Shown: positions 14,972-20,432 of the stretch, piece by piece | Position numbering within the stretch: the stretch's first letter is position 1 | Layout: each line of letters starts with the position of its first letter | Source of the DNA: CAVHIG01 sp963636105 | GTDB lineage: Bacteria; Bacillota; Clostridia; Peptostreptococcales; Anaerovoracaceae | Length of the DNA stretch: 20,432 bases | Assembly (NCBI GenBank): GCA_963636105.1 | Contig: CAVHIG010000036.1 | Span: 1 to 20,432 of the forward strand | Direction of reading: 5' to 3' | Position numbers and translations under genes: made by a program | The notes under the pieces: generated by a model | What the model was told of the DNA's origin: nothing | The model's database searches: none | The model's input: the letters and a program-made list of their open reading frames with translations, nothing else

Positions 14972-15157
14972 ATGCGCGTACTTGAAATAGGATGCGATCC
15001 CTGCGAGTGTGGAGAGACGCTCGAAGTTTACGCGGCAAACAAAGAGCTTTGCGATTATATAAATGAGGAGGACAAAAATAATGAAAAAAATAGGCGTATT
15101 AGGCACAGGTACAATGGGAGCCGGCATCATTCAGGTGCTCGCACAGAACGGTTATGA
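14972..15157 (+). CDS. Possible small ORF in the hbd leader
   Basis: ATG 14972, with AAGG 10 nt upstream, opens a 61-codon frame that starts MRVLEIGCDPCECGETLEVY and runs out of frame into the first 77 bases of hbd. The first 40 residues look protein-like and include a C-x2-C-x-C cluster; the rest is a shadow of hbd. No family recognised. It may be a leader peptide, a remnant, or chance. Confidence 0.2.
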   Translation: MRVLEIGCDPCECGETLEVYAANKELCDYINEEDKNNEKNRRIRHRYNGSRHHSGARTERL

Positions 15158-15929
15158 GGTAGTACTCAGAGCAAGAAGAGAGACTTCCGTAGAGAAGGGT
15201 CTCGCTACAGTAAATAAGAACCTCGACAAGATGGTTGCAAAGGAAAAGATTACTGCTGCTCAGAAGGAAGAGATCATGTCCAGAGTTCATGGCTCCACTG
15301 ATATCAATATCGTAGCAGATGCTGACCTTATCATCGAAGCAGCTACAGAGGATATGGAAGCAAAGAAGGCTCTCTTCGCTGAGCTCGACAAGCTTTGCAA
15401 GCCTGAAGCTATCATCGCTACAAATACATCATCACTTTCAATCACTGAGATTGCAGCAGCTACAGGCAGACCTGACAAAATTATCGGTATGCACTTCTTC
15501 AATCCTGTACCAGCAATGAAGCTCGTAGAGATCATCAAGGGACTGGCTACTTCCGAAGAGACAAAGGCTACAATCGTTGAGCTTGCAAAGATTCTTGGCA
15601 AGACTCCTGTAGAAGTAGAAGAAGCTCCTGGATTCGTAGTAAACAGAATCCTCATCCCGATGATCAACGAAGGTATCGGCATCCTGGCTGACGGCGTTGC
15701 TGATGCACAGGGCATCGACGCTGCAATGAAGCTCGGCGCAAATCACCCAATGGGACCTCTCGAGCTCGGTGACCTCGTAGGACTTGACGTAGTACTCGCT
15801 ATCATGAATACTCTTTACTCAGAGTACGGCGATCCAAAGTACAGACCGCATGTACTCCTGAAGAAGATGGTAAGAGCAGGAAAGCTCGGCAGAAAGACTG
15901 GCGAAGGTTTCTACACCTACAACAAATAA
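15081..15929 (+). CDS. hbd: 3-hydroxybutyryl-CoA dehydrogenase
   Basis: Reduces acetoacetyl-CoA to 3-hydroxybutyryl-CoA in the butyrate pathway, or runs the reverse reaction. 282 aa, the standard size of clostridial Hbd. The Rossmann motif GTGTMGAG (8-15) is followed by the catalytic set S117 (NTSS), H138 (GMHFFNP), E150 and N188 (FVVNR); NHPMGPLELGDLVGLD (221-236) is the C-terminal signature. After the second beta strand it reads VVLRARRET, not the Asp-containing LRD usual for NADH enzymes, hinting at NADPH use. ATG 15081 has AGGAGG at 8-nt spacing, preferred over ATG 15063, which overlaps that SD. Codons are highly biased, consistent with strong expression. It is a single gene between its own promoters and terminator; no thl, crt or bcd neighbours in the window. 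Confidence 0.96.
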   Translation: MKKIGVLGTGTMGAGIIQVLAQNGYEVVLRARRETSVEKGLATVNKNLDKMVAKEKITAAQKEEIMSRVHGSTDINIVADADLIIEAATEDMEAKKALFAELDKLCKPEAIIATNTSSLSITEIAAATGRPDKIIGMHFFNPVPAMKLVEIIKGLATSEETKATIVELAKILGKTPVEVEEAPGFVVNRILIPMINEGIGILADGVADAQGIDAAMKLGANHPMGPLELGDLVGLDVVLAIMNTLYSEYGDPKYRPHVLLKKMVRAGKLGRKTGEGFYTYNK

Positions 15930-15950
15930 GCAAATTTCTTCATAGCTATA

Positions 15951-15992
15951 GCGAGGGGGCGGCTCATCTCGAGTCGTCTCCTCGCATTTTTT
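15951..15992 (+). terminator. Terminator of hbd
   Basis: A 14-bp stem (15951-15964 with 15972-15985, three G-T pairs) with a 7-nt loop, followed by A and six T. Confidence 0.92.
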
Positions 15993-16247
15993 GGTGGCAG
16001 GCACCACCCCGAAATCTGATACTTACGACGATTACTTTTTTACGTTCAAGCCGCAGAGATGCAGAAATTATAGAAGATTTCCCTCAAAAAAGTAGAAATC
16101 TACAATAAATATTTGCTGGCTTGCTCTTAAAATGGAAAAATAAGTCGGTATATCAAAAAATAAGCATAAATTTCCTGACTATAGCCACACAAAATATACA
16201 ATAAAAGGAAAAACACGTTTAAAATGGAAATATCACTCAAATATATA
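15993..16247. other. AT-rich non-coding stretch between hbd and copA
   Basis: No gene-sized frame or SD-led start is visible. It contains a short hairpin (TGGTG-GCAGG-CACCA, 15992-16006), a hairpin AGATTTC/GAAATCT (loop 13 nt, near 16074-16101) resembling the strong terminator at 16248, and a 12-bp direct repeat TTAAAATGGAAA (16127-16138 and 16219-16230). Weak promoter-like pairs exist (TTCAAG 16045 with TTATAG 16068; TTCCTG 16172 with TATACA 16195). It could hold a small RNA ended by the next feature. Confidence 0.4.
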
Positions 16248-16292
16248 TAGAAGATTTCGCCGAAAAGCGGCGAAATCTTCTACATTTTTTTT
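16248..16292 (+). terminator. Strong terminator with no gene in front of it
   Basis: A perfect 15-bp stem (16248-16262 with 16268-16282), 5-nt loop AAAAG, then CA and eight T. The hbd transcript already ends at 15992, so this one either ends an unseen RNA from 15993-16247 or acts as an attenuator in a leader upstream of copA. Confidence 0.88.
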
Positions 16293-16309
16293 CGGAGCTA
16301 TAGTATAAT
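16281..16309 (+). promoter_or_regulatory. Probable copA promoter
   Basis: A perfect -10 TATAAT (16304-16309) with only a weak -35 (TACATT, 16281-16286, 17-bp spacer) inside the terminator T-run. A weak -35 is common where an activator is needed. No clear CopY (TACAnnTGTA) or CsoR site is seen. Confidence 0.5.
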
Positions 16310-16373
16310 GGTCTGAGAAATGGAATTAGCAGCCGCTAACCGCCGACTGCAAAGAAAGAAGGAACACCACAAT

Positions 16374-18797
16374 ATGAAGCAAAAATTTGACATTACGGGG
16401 ATGGGCTGCGCGGCCTGCTCCGCCAGAATAGAAAAAAGAGTGGGCGCGCTGCCCGGAGTCGAAAAGGCAGAGGTCAATCTCCTTGCAAACTCAATGCTTG
16501 CGACCTTTGATGAAAACACACTCACTGCAGACGACATAATAGCAGAAGTCGTAAGGAGCGGCTACGGAGCAAGCATAGCCGGAGCCTTCGCCGGATCAAA
16601 TCCGCCCGGANNNNNNNNNNNNNNNNNNNNNNNNNNNNNNNNNNNNNNNNNNNNNNNNNNNNNNNNNNNNNNNNNNNNNNCTGACGGCAGAAACGGCGTA
16701 ATCTCCGCAATCCGTAGGCTCTTCGGAGGAAGCGGAGGACTCACGGGCTCAGGAAACGGCGCCGTTTCCGCAGAGGGAGGAGGAGCAGCTGCGCAGGGCA
16801 GGGGCTCTATCCAGCAAATGGAAATCCAAAAACTGAAAAAGCGCTTCATCACATCCCTCATATTTATGCTGCCGCTTTTCTACATCTGCATGGGAGGCAT
16901 GATGGGCTGGCCGCTTCCGCAGGCTCTGAGCGCCGCAAGCAATCCGGTCCTCTACTACGGGCTGCAGATCGCGCTCGTAGCCCCGATCATCATCGTAAAC
17001 AAAAAATACTACACCGTAGGCATTCCAATGCTCCTGCGCGGCGGCCCAAACATGGACTCACTCATCGCGGTCGGCTCGATCGCCGCTGTCGCCATGATGT
17101 ACTTCGAATCAGCCGGCATGATACTCACCCTCGTCACCCTCGGCAAATACCTCGAAGCAAAATCCAAGGGCAGGACCGGCGAGGCCATCGAGCGCCTCAT
17201 GAAGCTCGCCCCTGAAAAAGTGACCGTCATCCGCGACGGCGAAGAATTCATAATCGGAATCGAAGCCGTGCGCATAGGCGACATCGTAGCAGTAAAGCCC
17301 GGCGAACGCATAGGCGTAGACGGCGTCATCATAAGCGGCGAAACAGCAGTGGACGAATCCGCGCTCACAGGCGAAAGCATTCCCGCAGACAAAAAGCCGG
17401 GCGACACAGTCCTCGCCGCCACAATAAATAAGTCCGGATATTTCACCTTCGAGGCCACAAAAATCGGCAGCGACACCACACTCGCTCAAATCATCAGCCT
17501 CGTTGAGGACGCCGGCGCCTCAAAAGCTCCGATTGCAAAGCTTGCGGACAAGGTGGCGGGAGTATTTGTGCCCGTTGTCATGAGCATAGCCCTCGCCGCG
17601 ACCATCATTTGGCTCCTTGCCGGCATGGGCATAAGCTTTGCCATATCCATCGGCATATCCGTCCTCGTCATCTCCTGCCCTTGCGCGCTCGGCCTCGCCA
17701 CACCGGTCGCAATCATGGTAGGTACAGGCAAAGGCGCCGAAAACGGAATTCTCATAAAGTCGGCGGAGGCTCTCGAGCTTGCCCACAAGGTGGACACGGT
17801 AGTCCTCGACAAAACGGGCACCATCACCGAGGGAAAGCCGCGCGTTACGGATATAGTTCTTGCGGCCACTGCGGAAACTGCGGAGCCTGCGGCTACTGCC
17901 AGGGCAGCCGAAGCAGCTCTGCTCGCCCTTGCGGCAAGTATAGAAATGCGCTCCGAGCATCCGCTTGCAAGCGCAATAATGGCAGAGGCCGAGAAGCGCG
18001 GACTTGCACTCCGCCAGCCGGAAAGCTTCGAAGCAGTCTCCGGCCGCGGTGTAAAGGCTCGCATAGACGGCAGCTCCTACATCGCCGGAAACCGCGCCTT
18101 CATGGAAGAATGCGGCGTGGAGCTTTCCGCGGAGTTTACGCAGAAAATTACAGAACTTGCAGAAGAAGGCAAGACACCGCTCATCTTCGCAAGACTCGGA
18201 GAAACGAATCACTCGCGGGTAATAGGCGCCGTTTCCGCAGCGGATAGACCGAAAGAGACGAGCCGCCGCGCCATCGAGGAATTCGAAAAAATGGGACTTG
18301 AGGTCATCATGCTCACCGGCGACAACAAGCGGACAGCCGAGGCCATCCGCAAGGAGCTCGGAATCTCAAGAGTCATAGCAGAGGTCCTGCCGGGTGAAAA
18401 GGACGCGGAGATAAAGCGCCTGCAATCGGAGGGCAAAAAAGTCGCGATGATAGGAGACGGCATCAATGACGCACCCGCCATCACGCGCGCGGACGTAGGC
18501 ATTGCAATAGGAGCCGCCACGGACATTGCCATAGAATCCGCCGACATCGTACTCATGAAGAGCGACCTTACAGACGCCGTAAAAGCGATACGTCTGAGCC
18601 GCATGACCATCAGAAACATAAAGCAAAATCTCTTCTGGGCGTTTTTCTACAACTCGCTCGGTATCCCGGTAGCCGCCGGTGCGCTTTATCCGGCCCTGGG
18701 CATCACGCTCAATCCGATGATAGGAGCCGCCGCCATGAGCCTAAGCTCAGTATTTGTAGTCACAAATGCCTTGCGCCTGCGGAAGCTTGAGCTGTAG
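16374..18797 (+). CDS. copA: Cu+-exporting P1B-type ATPase with a sequence gap and a shortened membrane region
   Basis: Pumps Cu+ (or Ag+) out of the cytosol using ATP. 807 aa including 24 unknown residues. Order: one heavy-metal domain with GMGCAAC (9-15), a Gly/Ala-rich linker interrupted by N, membrane helices, actuator TGES (332-335), CPC metal site (435-437), phosphorylation motif DKTGT (479-483), nucleotide-binding HP (529-530), GDGINDAP (694-701), and the last helices with YN (759-760) and MSLSS (788-792). CPC + YN + MxxSS is the Cu+ (P1B-1) signature. Only about 8 residues separate MDSLIAVG (227-234) from YFESA (243-247), where homologues I know have about 25-35, so one membrane hairpin looks collapsed. 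ATG 16374 (AAGGA 10 nt upstream) is preferred over ATG 16320, which lies almost at the predicted transcription start. Frame is kept across the gap. Confidence 0.9.
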   Translation: MKQKFDITGMGCAACSARIEKRVGALPGVEKAEVNLLANSMLATFDENTLTADDIIAEVVRSGYGASIAGAFAGSNPPGXXXXXXXXXXXXXXXXXXXXXXXXDGRNGVISAIRRLFGGSGGLTGSGNGAVSAEGGGAAAQGRGSIQQMEIQKLKKRFITSLIFMLPLFYICMGGMMGWPLPQALSAASNPVLYYGLQIALVAPIIIVNKKYYTVGIPMLLRGGPNMDSLIAVGSIAAVAMMYFESAGMILTLVTLGKYLEAKSKGRTGEAIERLMKLAPEKVTVIRDGEEFIIGIEAVRIGDIVAVKPGERIGVDGVIISGETAVDESALTGESIPADKKPGDTVLAATINKSGYFTFEATKIGSDTTLAQIISLVEDAGASKAPIAKLADKVAGVFVPVVMSIALAATIIWLLAGMGISFAISIGISVLVISCPCALGLATPVAIMVGTGKGAENGILIKSAEALELAHKVDTVVLDKTGTITEGKPRVTDIVLAATAETAEPAATARAAEAALLALAASIEMRSEHPLASAIMAEAEKRGLALRQPESFEAVSGRGVKARIDGSSYIAGNRAFMEECGVELSAEFTQKITELAEEGKTPLIFARLGETNHSRVIGAVSAADRPKETSRRAIEEFEKMGLEVIMLTGDNKRTAEAIRKELGISRVIAEVLPGEKDAEIKRLQSEGKKVAMIGDGINDAPAITRADVGIAIGAATDIAIESADIVLMKSDLTDAVKAIRLSRMTIRNIKQNLFWAFFYNSLGIPVAAGALYPALGITLNPMIGAAAMSLSSVFVVTNALRLRKLEL
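16611..16680. other. Assembly gap, 70 N
   Basis: Undetermined bases within copA, between the metal-binding domain and the first membrane helix. If the gene is intact the true length equals 70 modulo 3, since both sides share a frame. It sits in a GC-rich, repeat-prone linker. Confidence 1.
16752..16769. repeat. 18-bp perfect palindrome in copA
   Basis: GGAAACGGCGCCGTTTCC lies 72 bp downstream of the N gap, in the part encoding the Gly/Ala-rich linker. It contains the over-represented 11-mer of this window. Confidence 0.85.
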
Positions 18798-18908
18798 GCG
18801 ACACTTCAGCTGGCAAACGAGCTTGCCAAAGGTCGCAAATCCGGTGAGGAGAAAGGCTGGCTGACACTGGAAGCCGTGGAGAAAAATCTCGGGATCATCA
18901 GTGAATAA
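18798..18908 (+). pseudogene. Antitoxin fragment (Phd/RelB-like C-terminus)
   Basis: Directly after the copA stop and in the same frame, 36 codons encode a piece containing LANELAKGRKSGEEKGWLTL and then EAVEKNLGI before TAA (18906-18908). The pattern 'A-GRKSGEE-GWL-LE-VEK-LGI' resembles the C-terminal, toxin-binding end of RelB/Phd-type antitoxins. There is no start codon, SD or DNA-binding N-terminus, so it is a remnant. Confidence 0.6.
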
Positions 18909-18989
18909 CTTGTATACATCGACCGTGTCCTCCATTCGCGCCGCGACTACATGCGGATTTTATTTGGAGAGATTACAGATGGGGAATGA
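18909..18989 (+). pseudogene. Toxin fragment (RelE/ParE family C-terminus)
   Basis: Immediately after the antitoxin TAA, same frame, 26 codons end in TGA and include VYIDRVLHSRRDYMRILFGE. 'RVLHxRRDYMxxLF' is the typical C-terminal end of RelE/ParE ribonuclease/gyrase toxins. About two thirds of a normal toxin (roughly 90-100 aa) is absent, and no start is present. Together with the previous entry it marks a decayed antitoxin-toxin pair that lost its internal part. Confidence 0.7.
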
Positions 18990-18992
18990 CAC

Positions 18993-19026
18993 AAAATAGT
19001 GAAAAAATAGTGAAAAAATAGTGAAA
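18993..19026 (+). repeat. Three 11-bp tandem repeats
   Basis: AATAGTGAAAA is repeated three times with an 11-bp period (TAG at 18997, 19008 and 19019). The period is close to one helical turn. The last unit supplies GTGAAA (19021-19026), a passable -35 lying 17 bp before the first TGCTATAAT. Confidence 0.75.
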
Positions 19027-19037
19027 TCCAACGGCGA

Positions 19038-19300
19038 CCATGCTATAATGTCCGCATGGAAAAGCTTGAGATTGCGGACATTATGGGGATTATATTTGCC
19101 GCGCCATATATTTGCTCCCTGATAGTCTGATGTGAGCAAAAGGGCGCATGGCAGATTATAGCATGAGCCTTACGCCCATGCTATAATGTCCGCACGGCAG
19201 ATTATAGCATGAGCCTTACGCCCATGCTATAATGAGTTATACCACAGGCAGAAAGGGCCTTACGCCCATGCTATAATGAGTTATACCACAGGCAGAAAGG
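19038..19300. repeat. Array of TGCTATAAT repeats upstream of fic
   Basis: CATGCTATAATG occurs at 19039, 19177, 19223 and 19267, and its inverse ATTATAGCATG at 19155 and 19201. A 39-bp block is duplicated with a 46-bp period (19150-19188, 19196-19234), and a 44-bp block is duplicated directly head to tail (19213-19256, 19257-19300). Inverted pairs form hairpins at 19155-19187 and 19201-19233 (11-bp arms), 19045-19084 (12-bp arms ATAATGTCCGCA / TGCGGACATTAT) and 19111-19140 (7-bp arms). Each forward copy contains a perfect extended -10 (TGnTATAAT). No T-run follows any hairpin. Confidence 0.9.
19267..19278 (+). promoter_or_regulatory. Extended -10 promoter nearest fic
   Basis: TGCTATAAT (19269-19277) is a perfect extended -10, which can work without a good -35 (CAGAAA at 19249). 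Transcription would start near 19284, giving a leader of about 30 nt that includes the fic SD AAGGAG (19297-19302). The three upstream copies are further candidate starts. Confidence 0.55.
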
Positions 19301-19312
19301 AGAGCCGCGCGG

Positions 19313-20383
19313 ATGATAAAAGTCACAATTACAAATGAAATCCTGCAGAGAATCTGCAAAATCGAGCACAACAAATTTTCGTTGAGCAGGGCGCAGATAC
19401 CATTAGCGGCACAAAATCGCCTGCGAAAAAACTCACAAAAGAAAAGCTCCTATGCATCGAATAAAATCGAAGGAAATCCGCTCACTGAAGAGCAGGTGCG
19501 CGAGGCGATAGAAGCGGATTCGCATAGGCATTTCCTCACTCCGGAGCAGGAGGTGCGCAATTACTACATGGCATTGCAGCTCTTAGAGGAAAAGGCAAAG
19601 GAGCACGAGCCCTTTTCAAAGAAACTGATCCTGGAAGTGCAGGCTCTTGTAGAAAAGGGCGCGCCGCTGGAAAAAACAGGACTGCGTGGACCTATGCCGC
19701 CGGGAGTACTCTTCGCCGTTTACGACGCGGACACGGGAAAAGCAGAATACATCCCTCCGGAATACTCGGACGTACCGACACTTTTGGAAGAACTTGTCAC
19801 ATATGTAAATACGACCGAGGACCATCCGCTCATAGTCGCCGCTGTAGTACATTATCAGCTCGTCACGATTCATCCTTTCGAGGACGGCAACGGCCGGACG
19901 GCGCGACTGCTTTCGGGATACATACTTGACAGCAGCGGCTACGGCTTTTCCGGCATCGGCTCCCTAGAGGAATACTTTGCTTACGACGCGGATGAATACT
20001 ACAAATCCCTGCAAATGGGTCTGCCCGCGCTGTACTATTCCGGCAGAGACAATCCGCCGCAGCCCGAAATCTGGGTGGGATACTTCCTGCGAATGGTGGA
20101 GCTGTACTCAGCAAAAGTCTGCGAAATCTCGCGTGAAAATGAGCAGAATGCACTTGAGCCCGGTTTATCGCATTTAAACGATAAGGAAAAGGGATTCCTG
20201 TCTTACCTTATTGAAAATCAAATCCGGGAATTTGCCCCGATAGAGCTTGCCCGCAGGCTCGGTGTCAGCAATAGGACTGTCATAAATCGCTGCGCGCGCC
20301 TTGCCGAAAACGGCTTTTTGAGACCAAATATCGTAAATCAAAGGATCCGCACCTACACACTGACCGTCATCAGTGCGCTTTGA
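19313..20383 (+). CDS. Fic family AMP-transferase with C-terminal winged helix
   Basis: Fic enzymes transfer AMP (or similar groups) from a nucleotide to hydroxyl side chains of target proteins. 356 aa. The catalytic motif HPFEDGNGRTAR (187-198) is complete, with H187 and both Arg. The self-inhibition motif (S/T)xxxE(G/N) is present upstream as SNKIEG (49-54), making this a class II Fic with its own N-terminal inhibitory helix. The flap region (about 130-150) precedes the active site, and residues 290-350 form a winged helix (ELARRLGVSNRTVINRCARLAENGFL), suggesting DNA binding. AAGGAG lies 10 nt before the ATG. The repeat array upstream may be its own control region. The last codons overlap out of frame with a transposase remnant, so the natural C-terminus may be altered. 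Confidence 0.92.
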   Translation: MIKVTITNEILQRICKIEHNKFSLSRAQIPLAAQNRLRKNSQKKSSYASNKIEGNPLTEEQVREAIEADSHRHFLTPEQEVRNYYMALQLLEEKAKEHEPFSKKLILEVQALVEKGAPLEKTGLRGPMPPGVLFAVYDADTGKAEYIPPEYSDVPTLLEELVTYVNTTEDHPLIVAAVVHYQLVTIHPFEDGNGRTARLLSGYILDSSGYGFSGIGSLEEYFAYDADEYYKSLQMGLPALYYSGRDNPPQPEIWVGYFLRMVELYSAKVCEISRENEQNALEPGLSHLNDKEKGFLSYLIENQIREFAPIELARRLGVSNRTVINRCARLAENGFLRPNIVNQRIRTYTLTVISAL

Positions 20384-20432
20384 CATCTATGCCAGAGACA
20401 AAGCAGGCCAGGTATACGAAATTGAGATGCAA
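20364..20432 (+). pseudogene. 5'-truncated PD-(D/E)XK (Rpn-type) transposase, runs off the window
   Basis: From the TGA at 20361-20363 onward, one frame overlapping the fic end encodes SSVRFDIYARDKAGQVYEIE, then MQ. '(K)SVRxDxYxxDxxGxxYDIEMQ' is the nuclease core of the PD-(D/E)XK transposase / Rpn family (PF12784-like), with Asp and Glu catalytic residues. The usual 30-60 N-terminal residues are missing and no SD precedes it, so an insertion or deletion appears to have joined it to fic. The remainder lies beyond the window. Confidence 0.6.

Noticed and set aside
15993..16320. tRNA gene
   Set aside because: I found no cloverleaf with a GTTCGANNC T-arm here or in the other long gaps.
16320..16373. 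Upstream ATG for copA adding 18 residues
   Set aside because: It would lie about at the predicted transcription start, has no SD, and the added residues precede the point where heavy-metal domains normally begin.
18993..19300. CRISPR array
   Set aside because: Repeats are adjacent or overlapping without unique spacers of constant length, and no cas genes are present.

Overview
The window looks like part of the chromosome of an anaerobic, low-to-mid GC Bacillota, probably class Clostridia. The signs are the atpIBEFHAGDC gene order, strong Shine-Dalgarno (SD) sites, a clostridial-type 3-hydroxybutyryl-CoA dehydrogenase, and secreted proteins with copper-amine-oxidase-N 'stalk' domains. Every gene I can support is on the + strand. 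I cannot name a species from sequence alone.

Layout. 1-381: no convincing gene, then a good sigma-A promoter. 382-7355: complete F1Fo ATP synthase operon, ended by a strong terminator at 7411-7452. 7431-11185: a secreted TolC-like protein with its own promoter and terminator, then a two-gene unit (secreted stalk-domain protein overlapping a trypsin-fold protein that seems to lack its catalytic His). 11320-13092: membrane-bound FlaA1/CapD-like nucleotide-sugar enzyme with a degenerate C-terminal active site and an in-frame 36-bp tandem repeat. 13406-14839: glucose-6-phosphate isomerase with an unusual repeat-containing insert. 14872-15992: 3-hydroxybutyryl-CoA dehydrogenase as a single transcription unit with two overlapping promoters and a terminator. 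15993-16373: non-coding stretch with an unexplained strong terminator and a promoter. 16374-18797: Cu+-exporting P1B ATPase, interrupted by 70 N and apparently missing most of one transmembrane hairpin. 18798-18989: remains of a toxin-antitoxin pair. 18993-19300: a dense tandem and inverted repeat array built around the extended -10 sequence TGCTATAAT. 19313-20383: Fic-family AMP-transferase with a C-terminal winged helix. 20364-end: the 5'-truncated start of a PD-(D/E)XK (Rpn-type) transposase, overlapping the fic stop.

How it fits together. The first 16 kb is mostly core metabolism (ATP synthesis or ion pumping, sugar phosphate isomerisation, butyrate-type redox chemistry) and envelope functions. 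The last 2 kb is an accessory scar: toxin-antitoxin relic, promoter-like repeats, Fic, transposase remnant. The repeat array upstream of fic is the most unusual structure. Several conserved enzymes also carry in-frame short repeats or low-complexity inserts, and the 11-mer GCCGTTTCCGC is over-represented (6 copies by my reading). Family assignments rest on motifs read by eye; no database search was possible.
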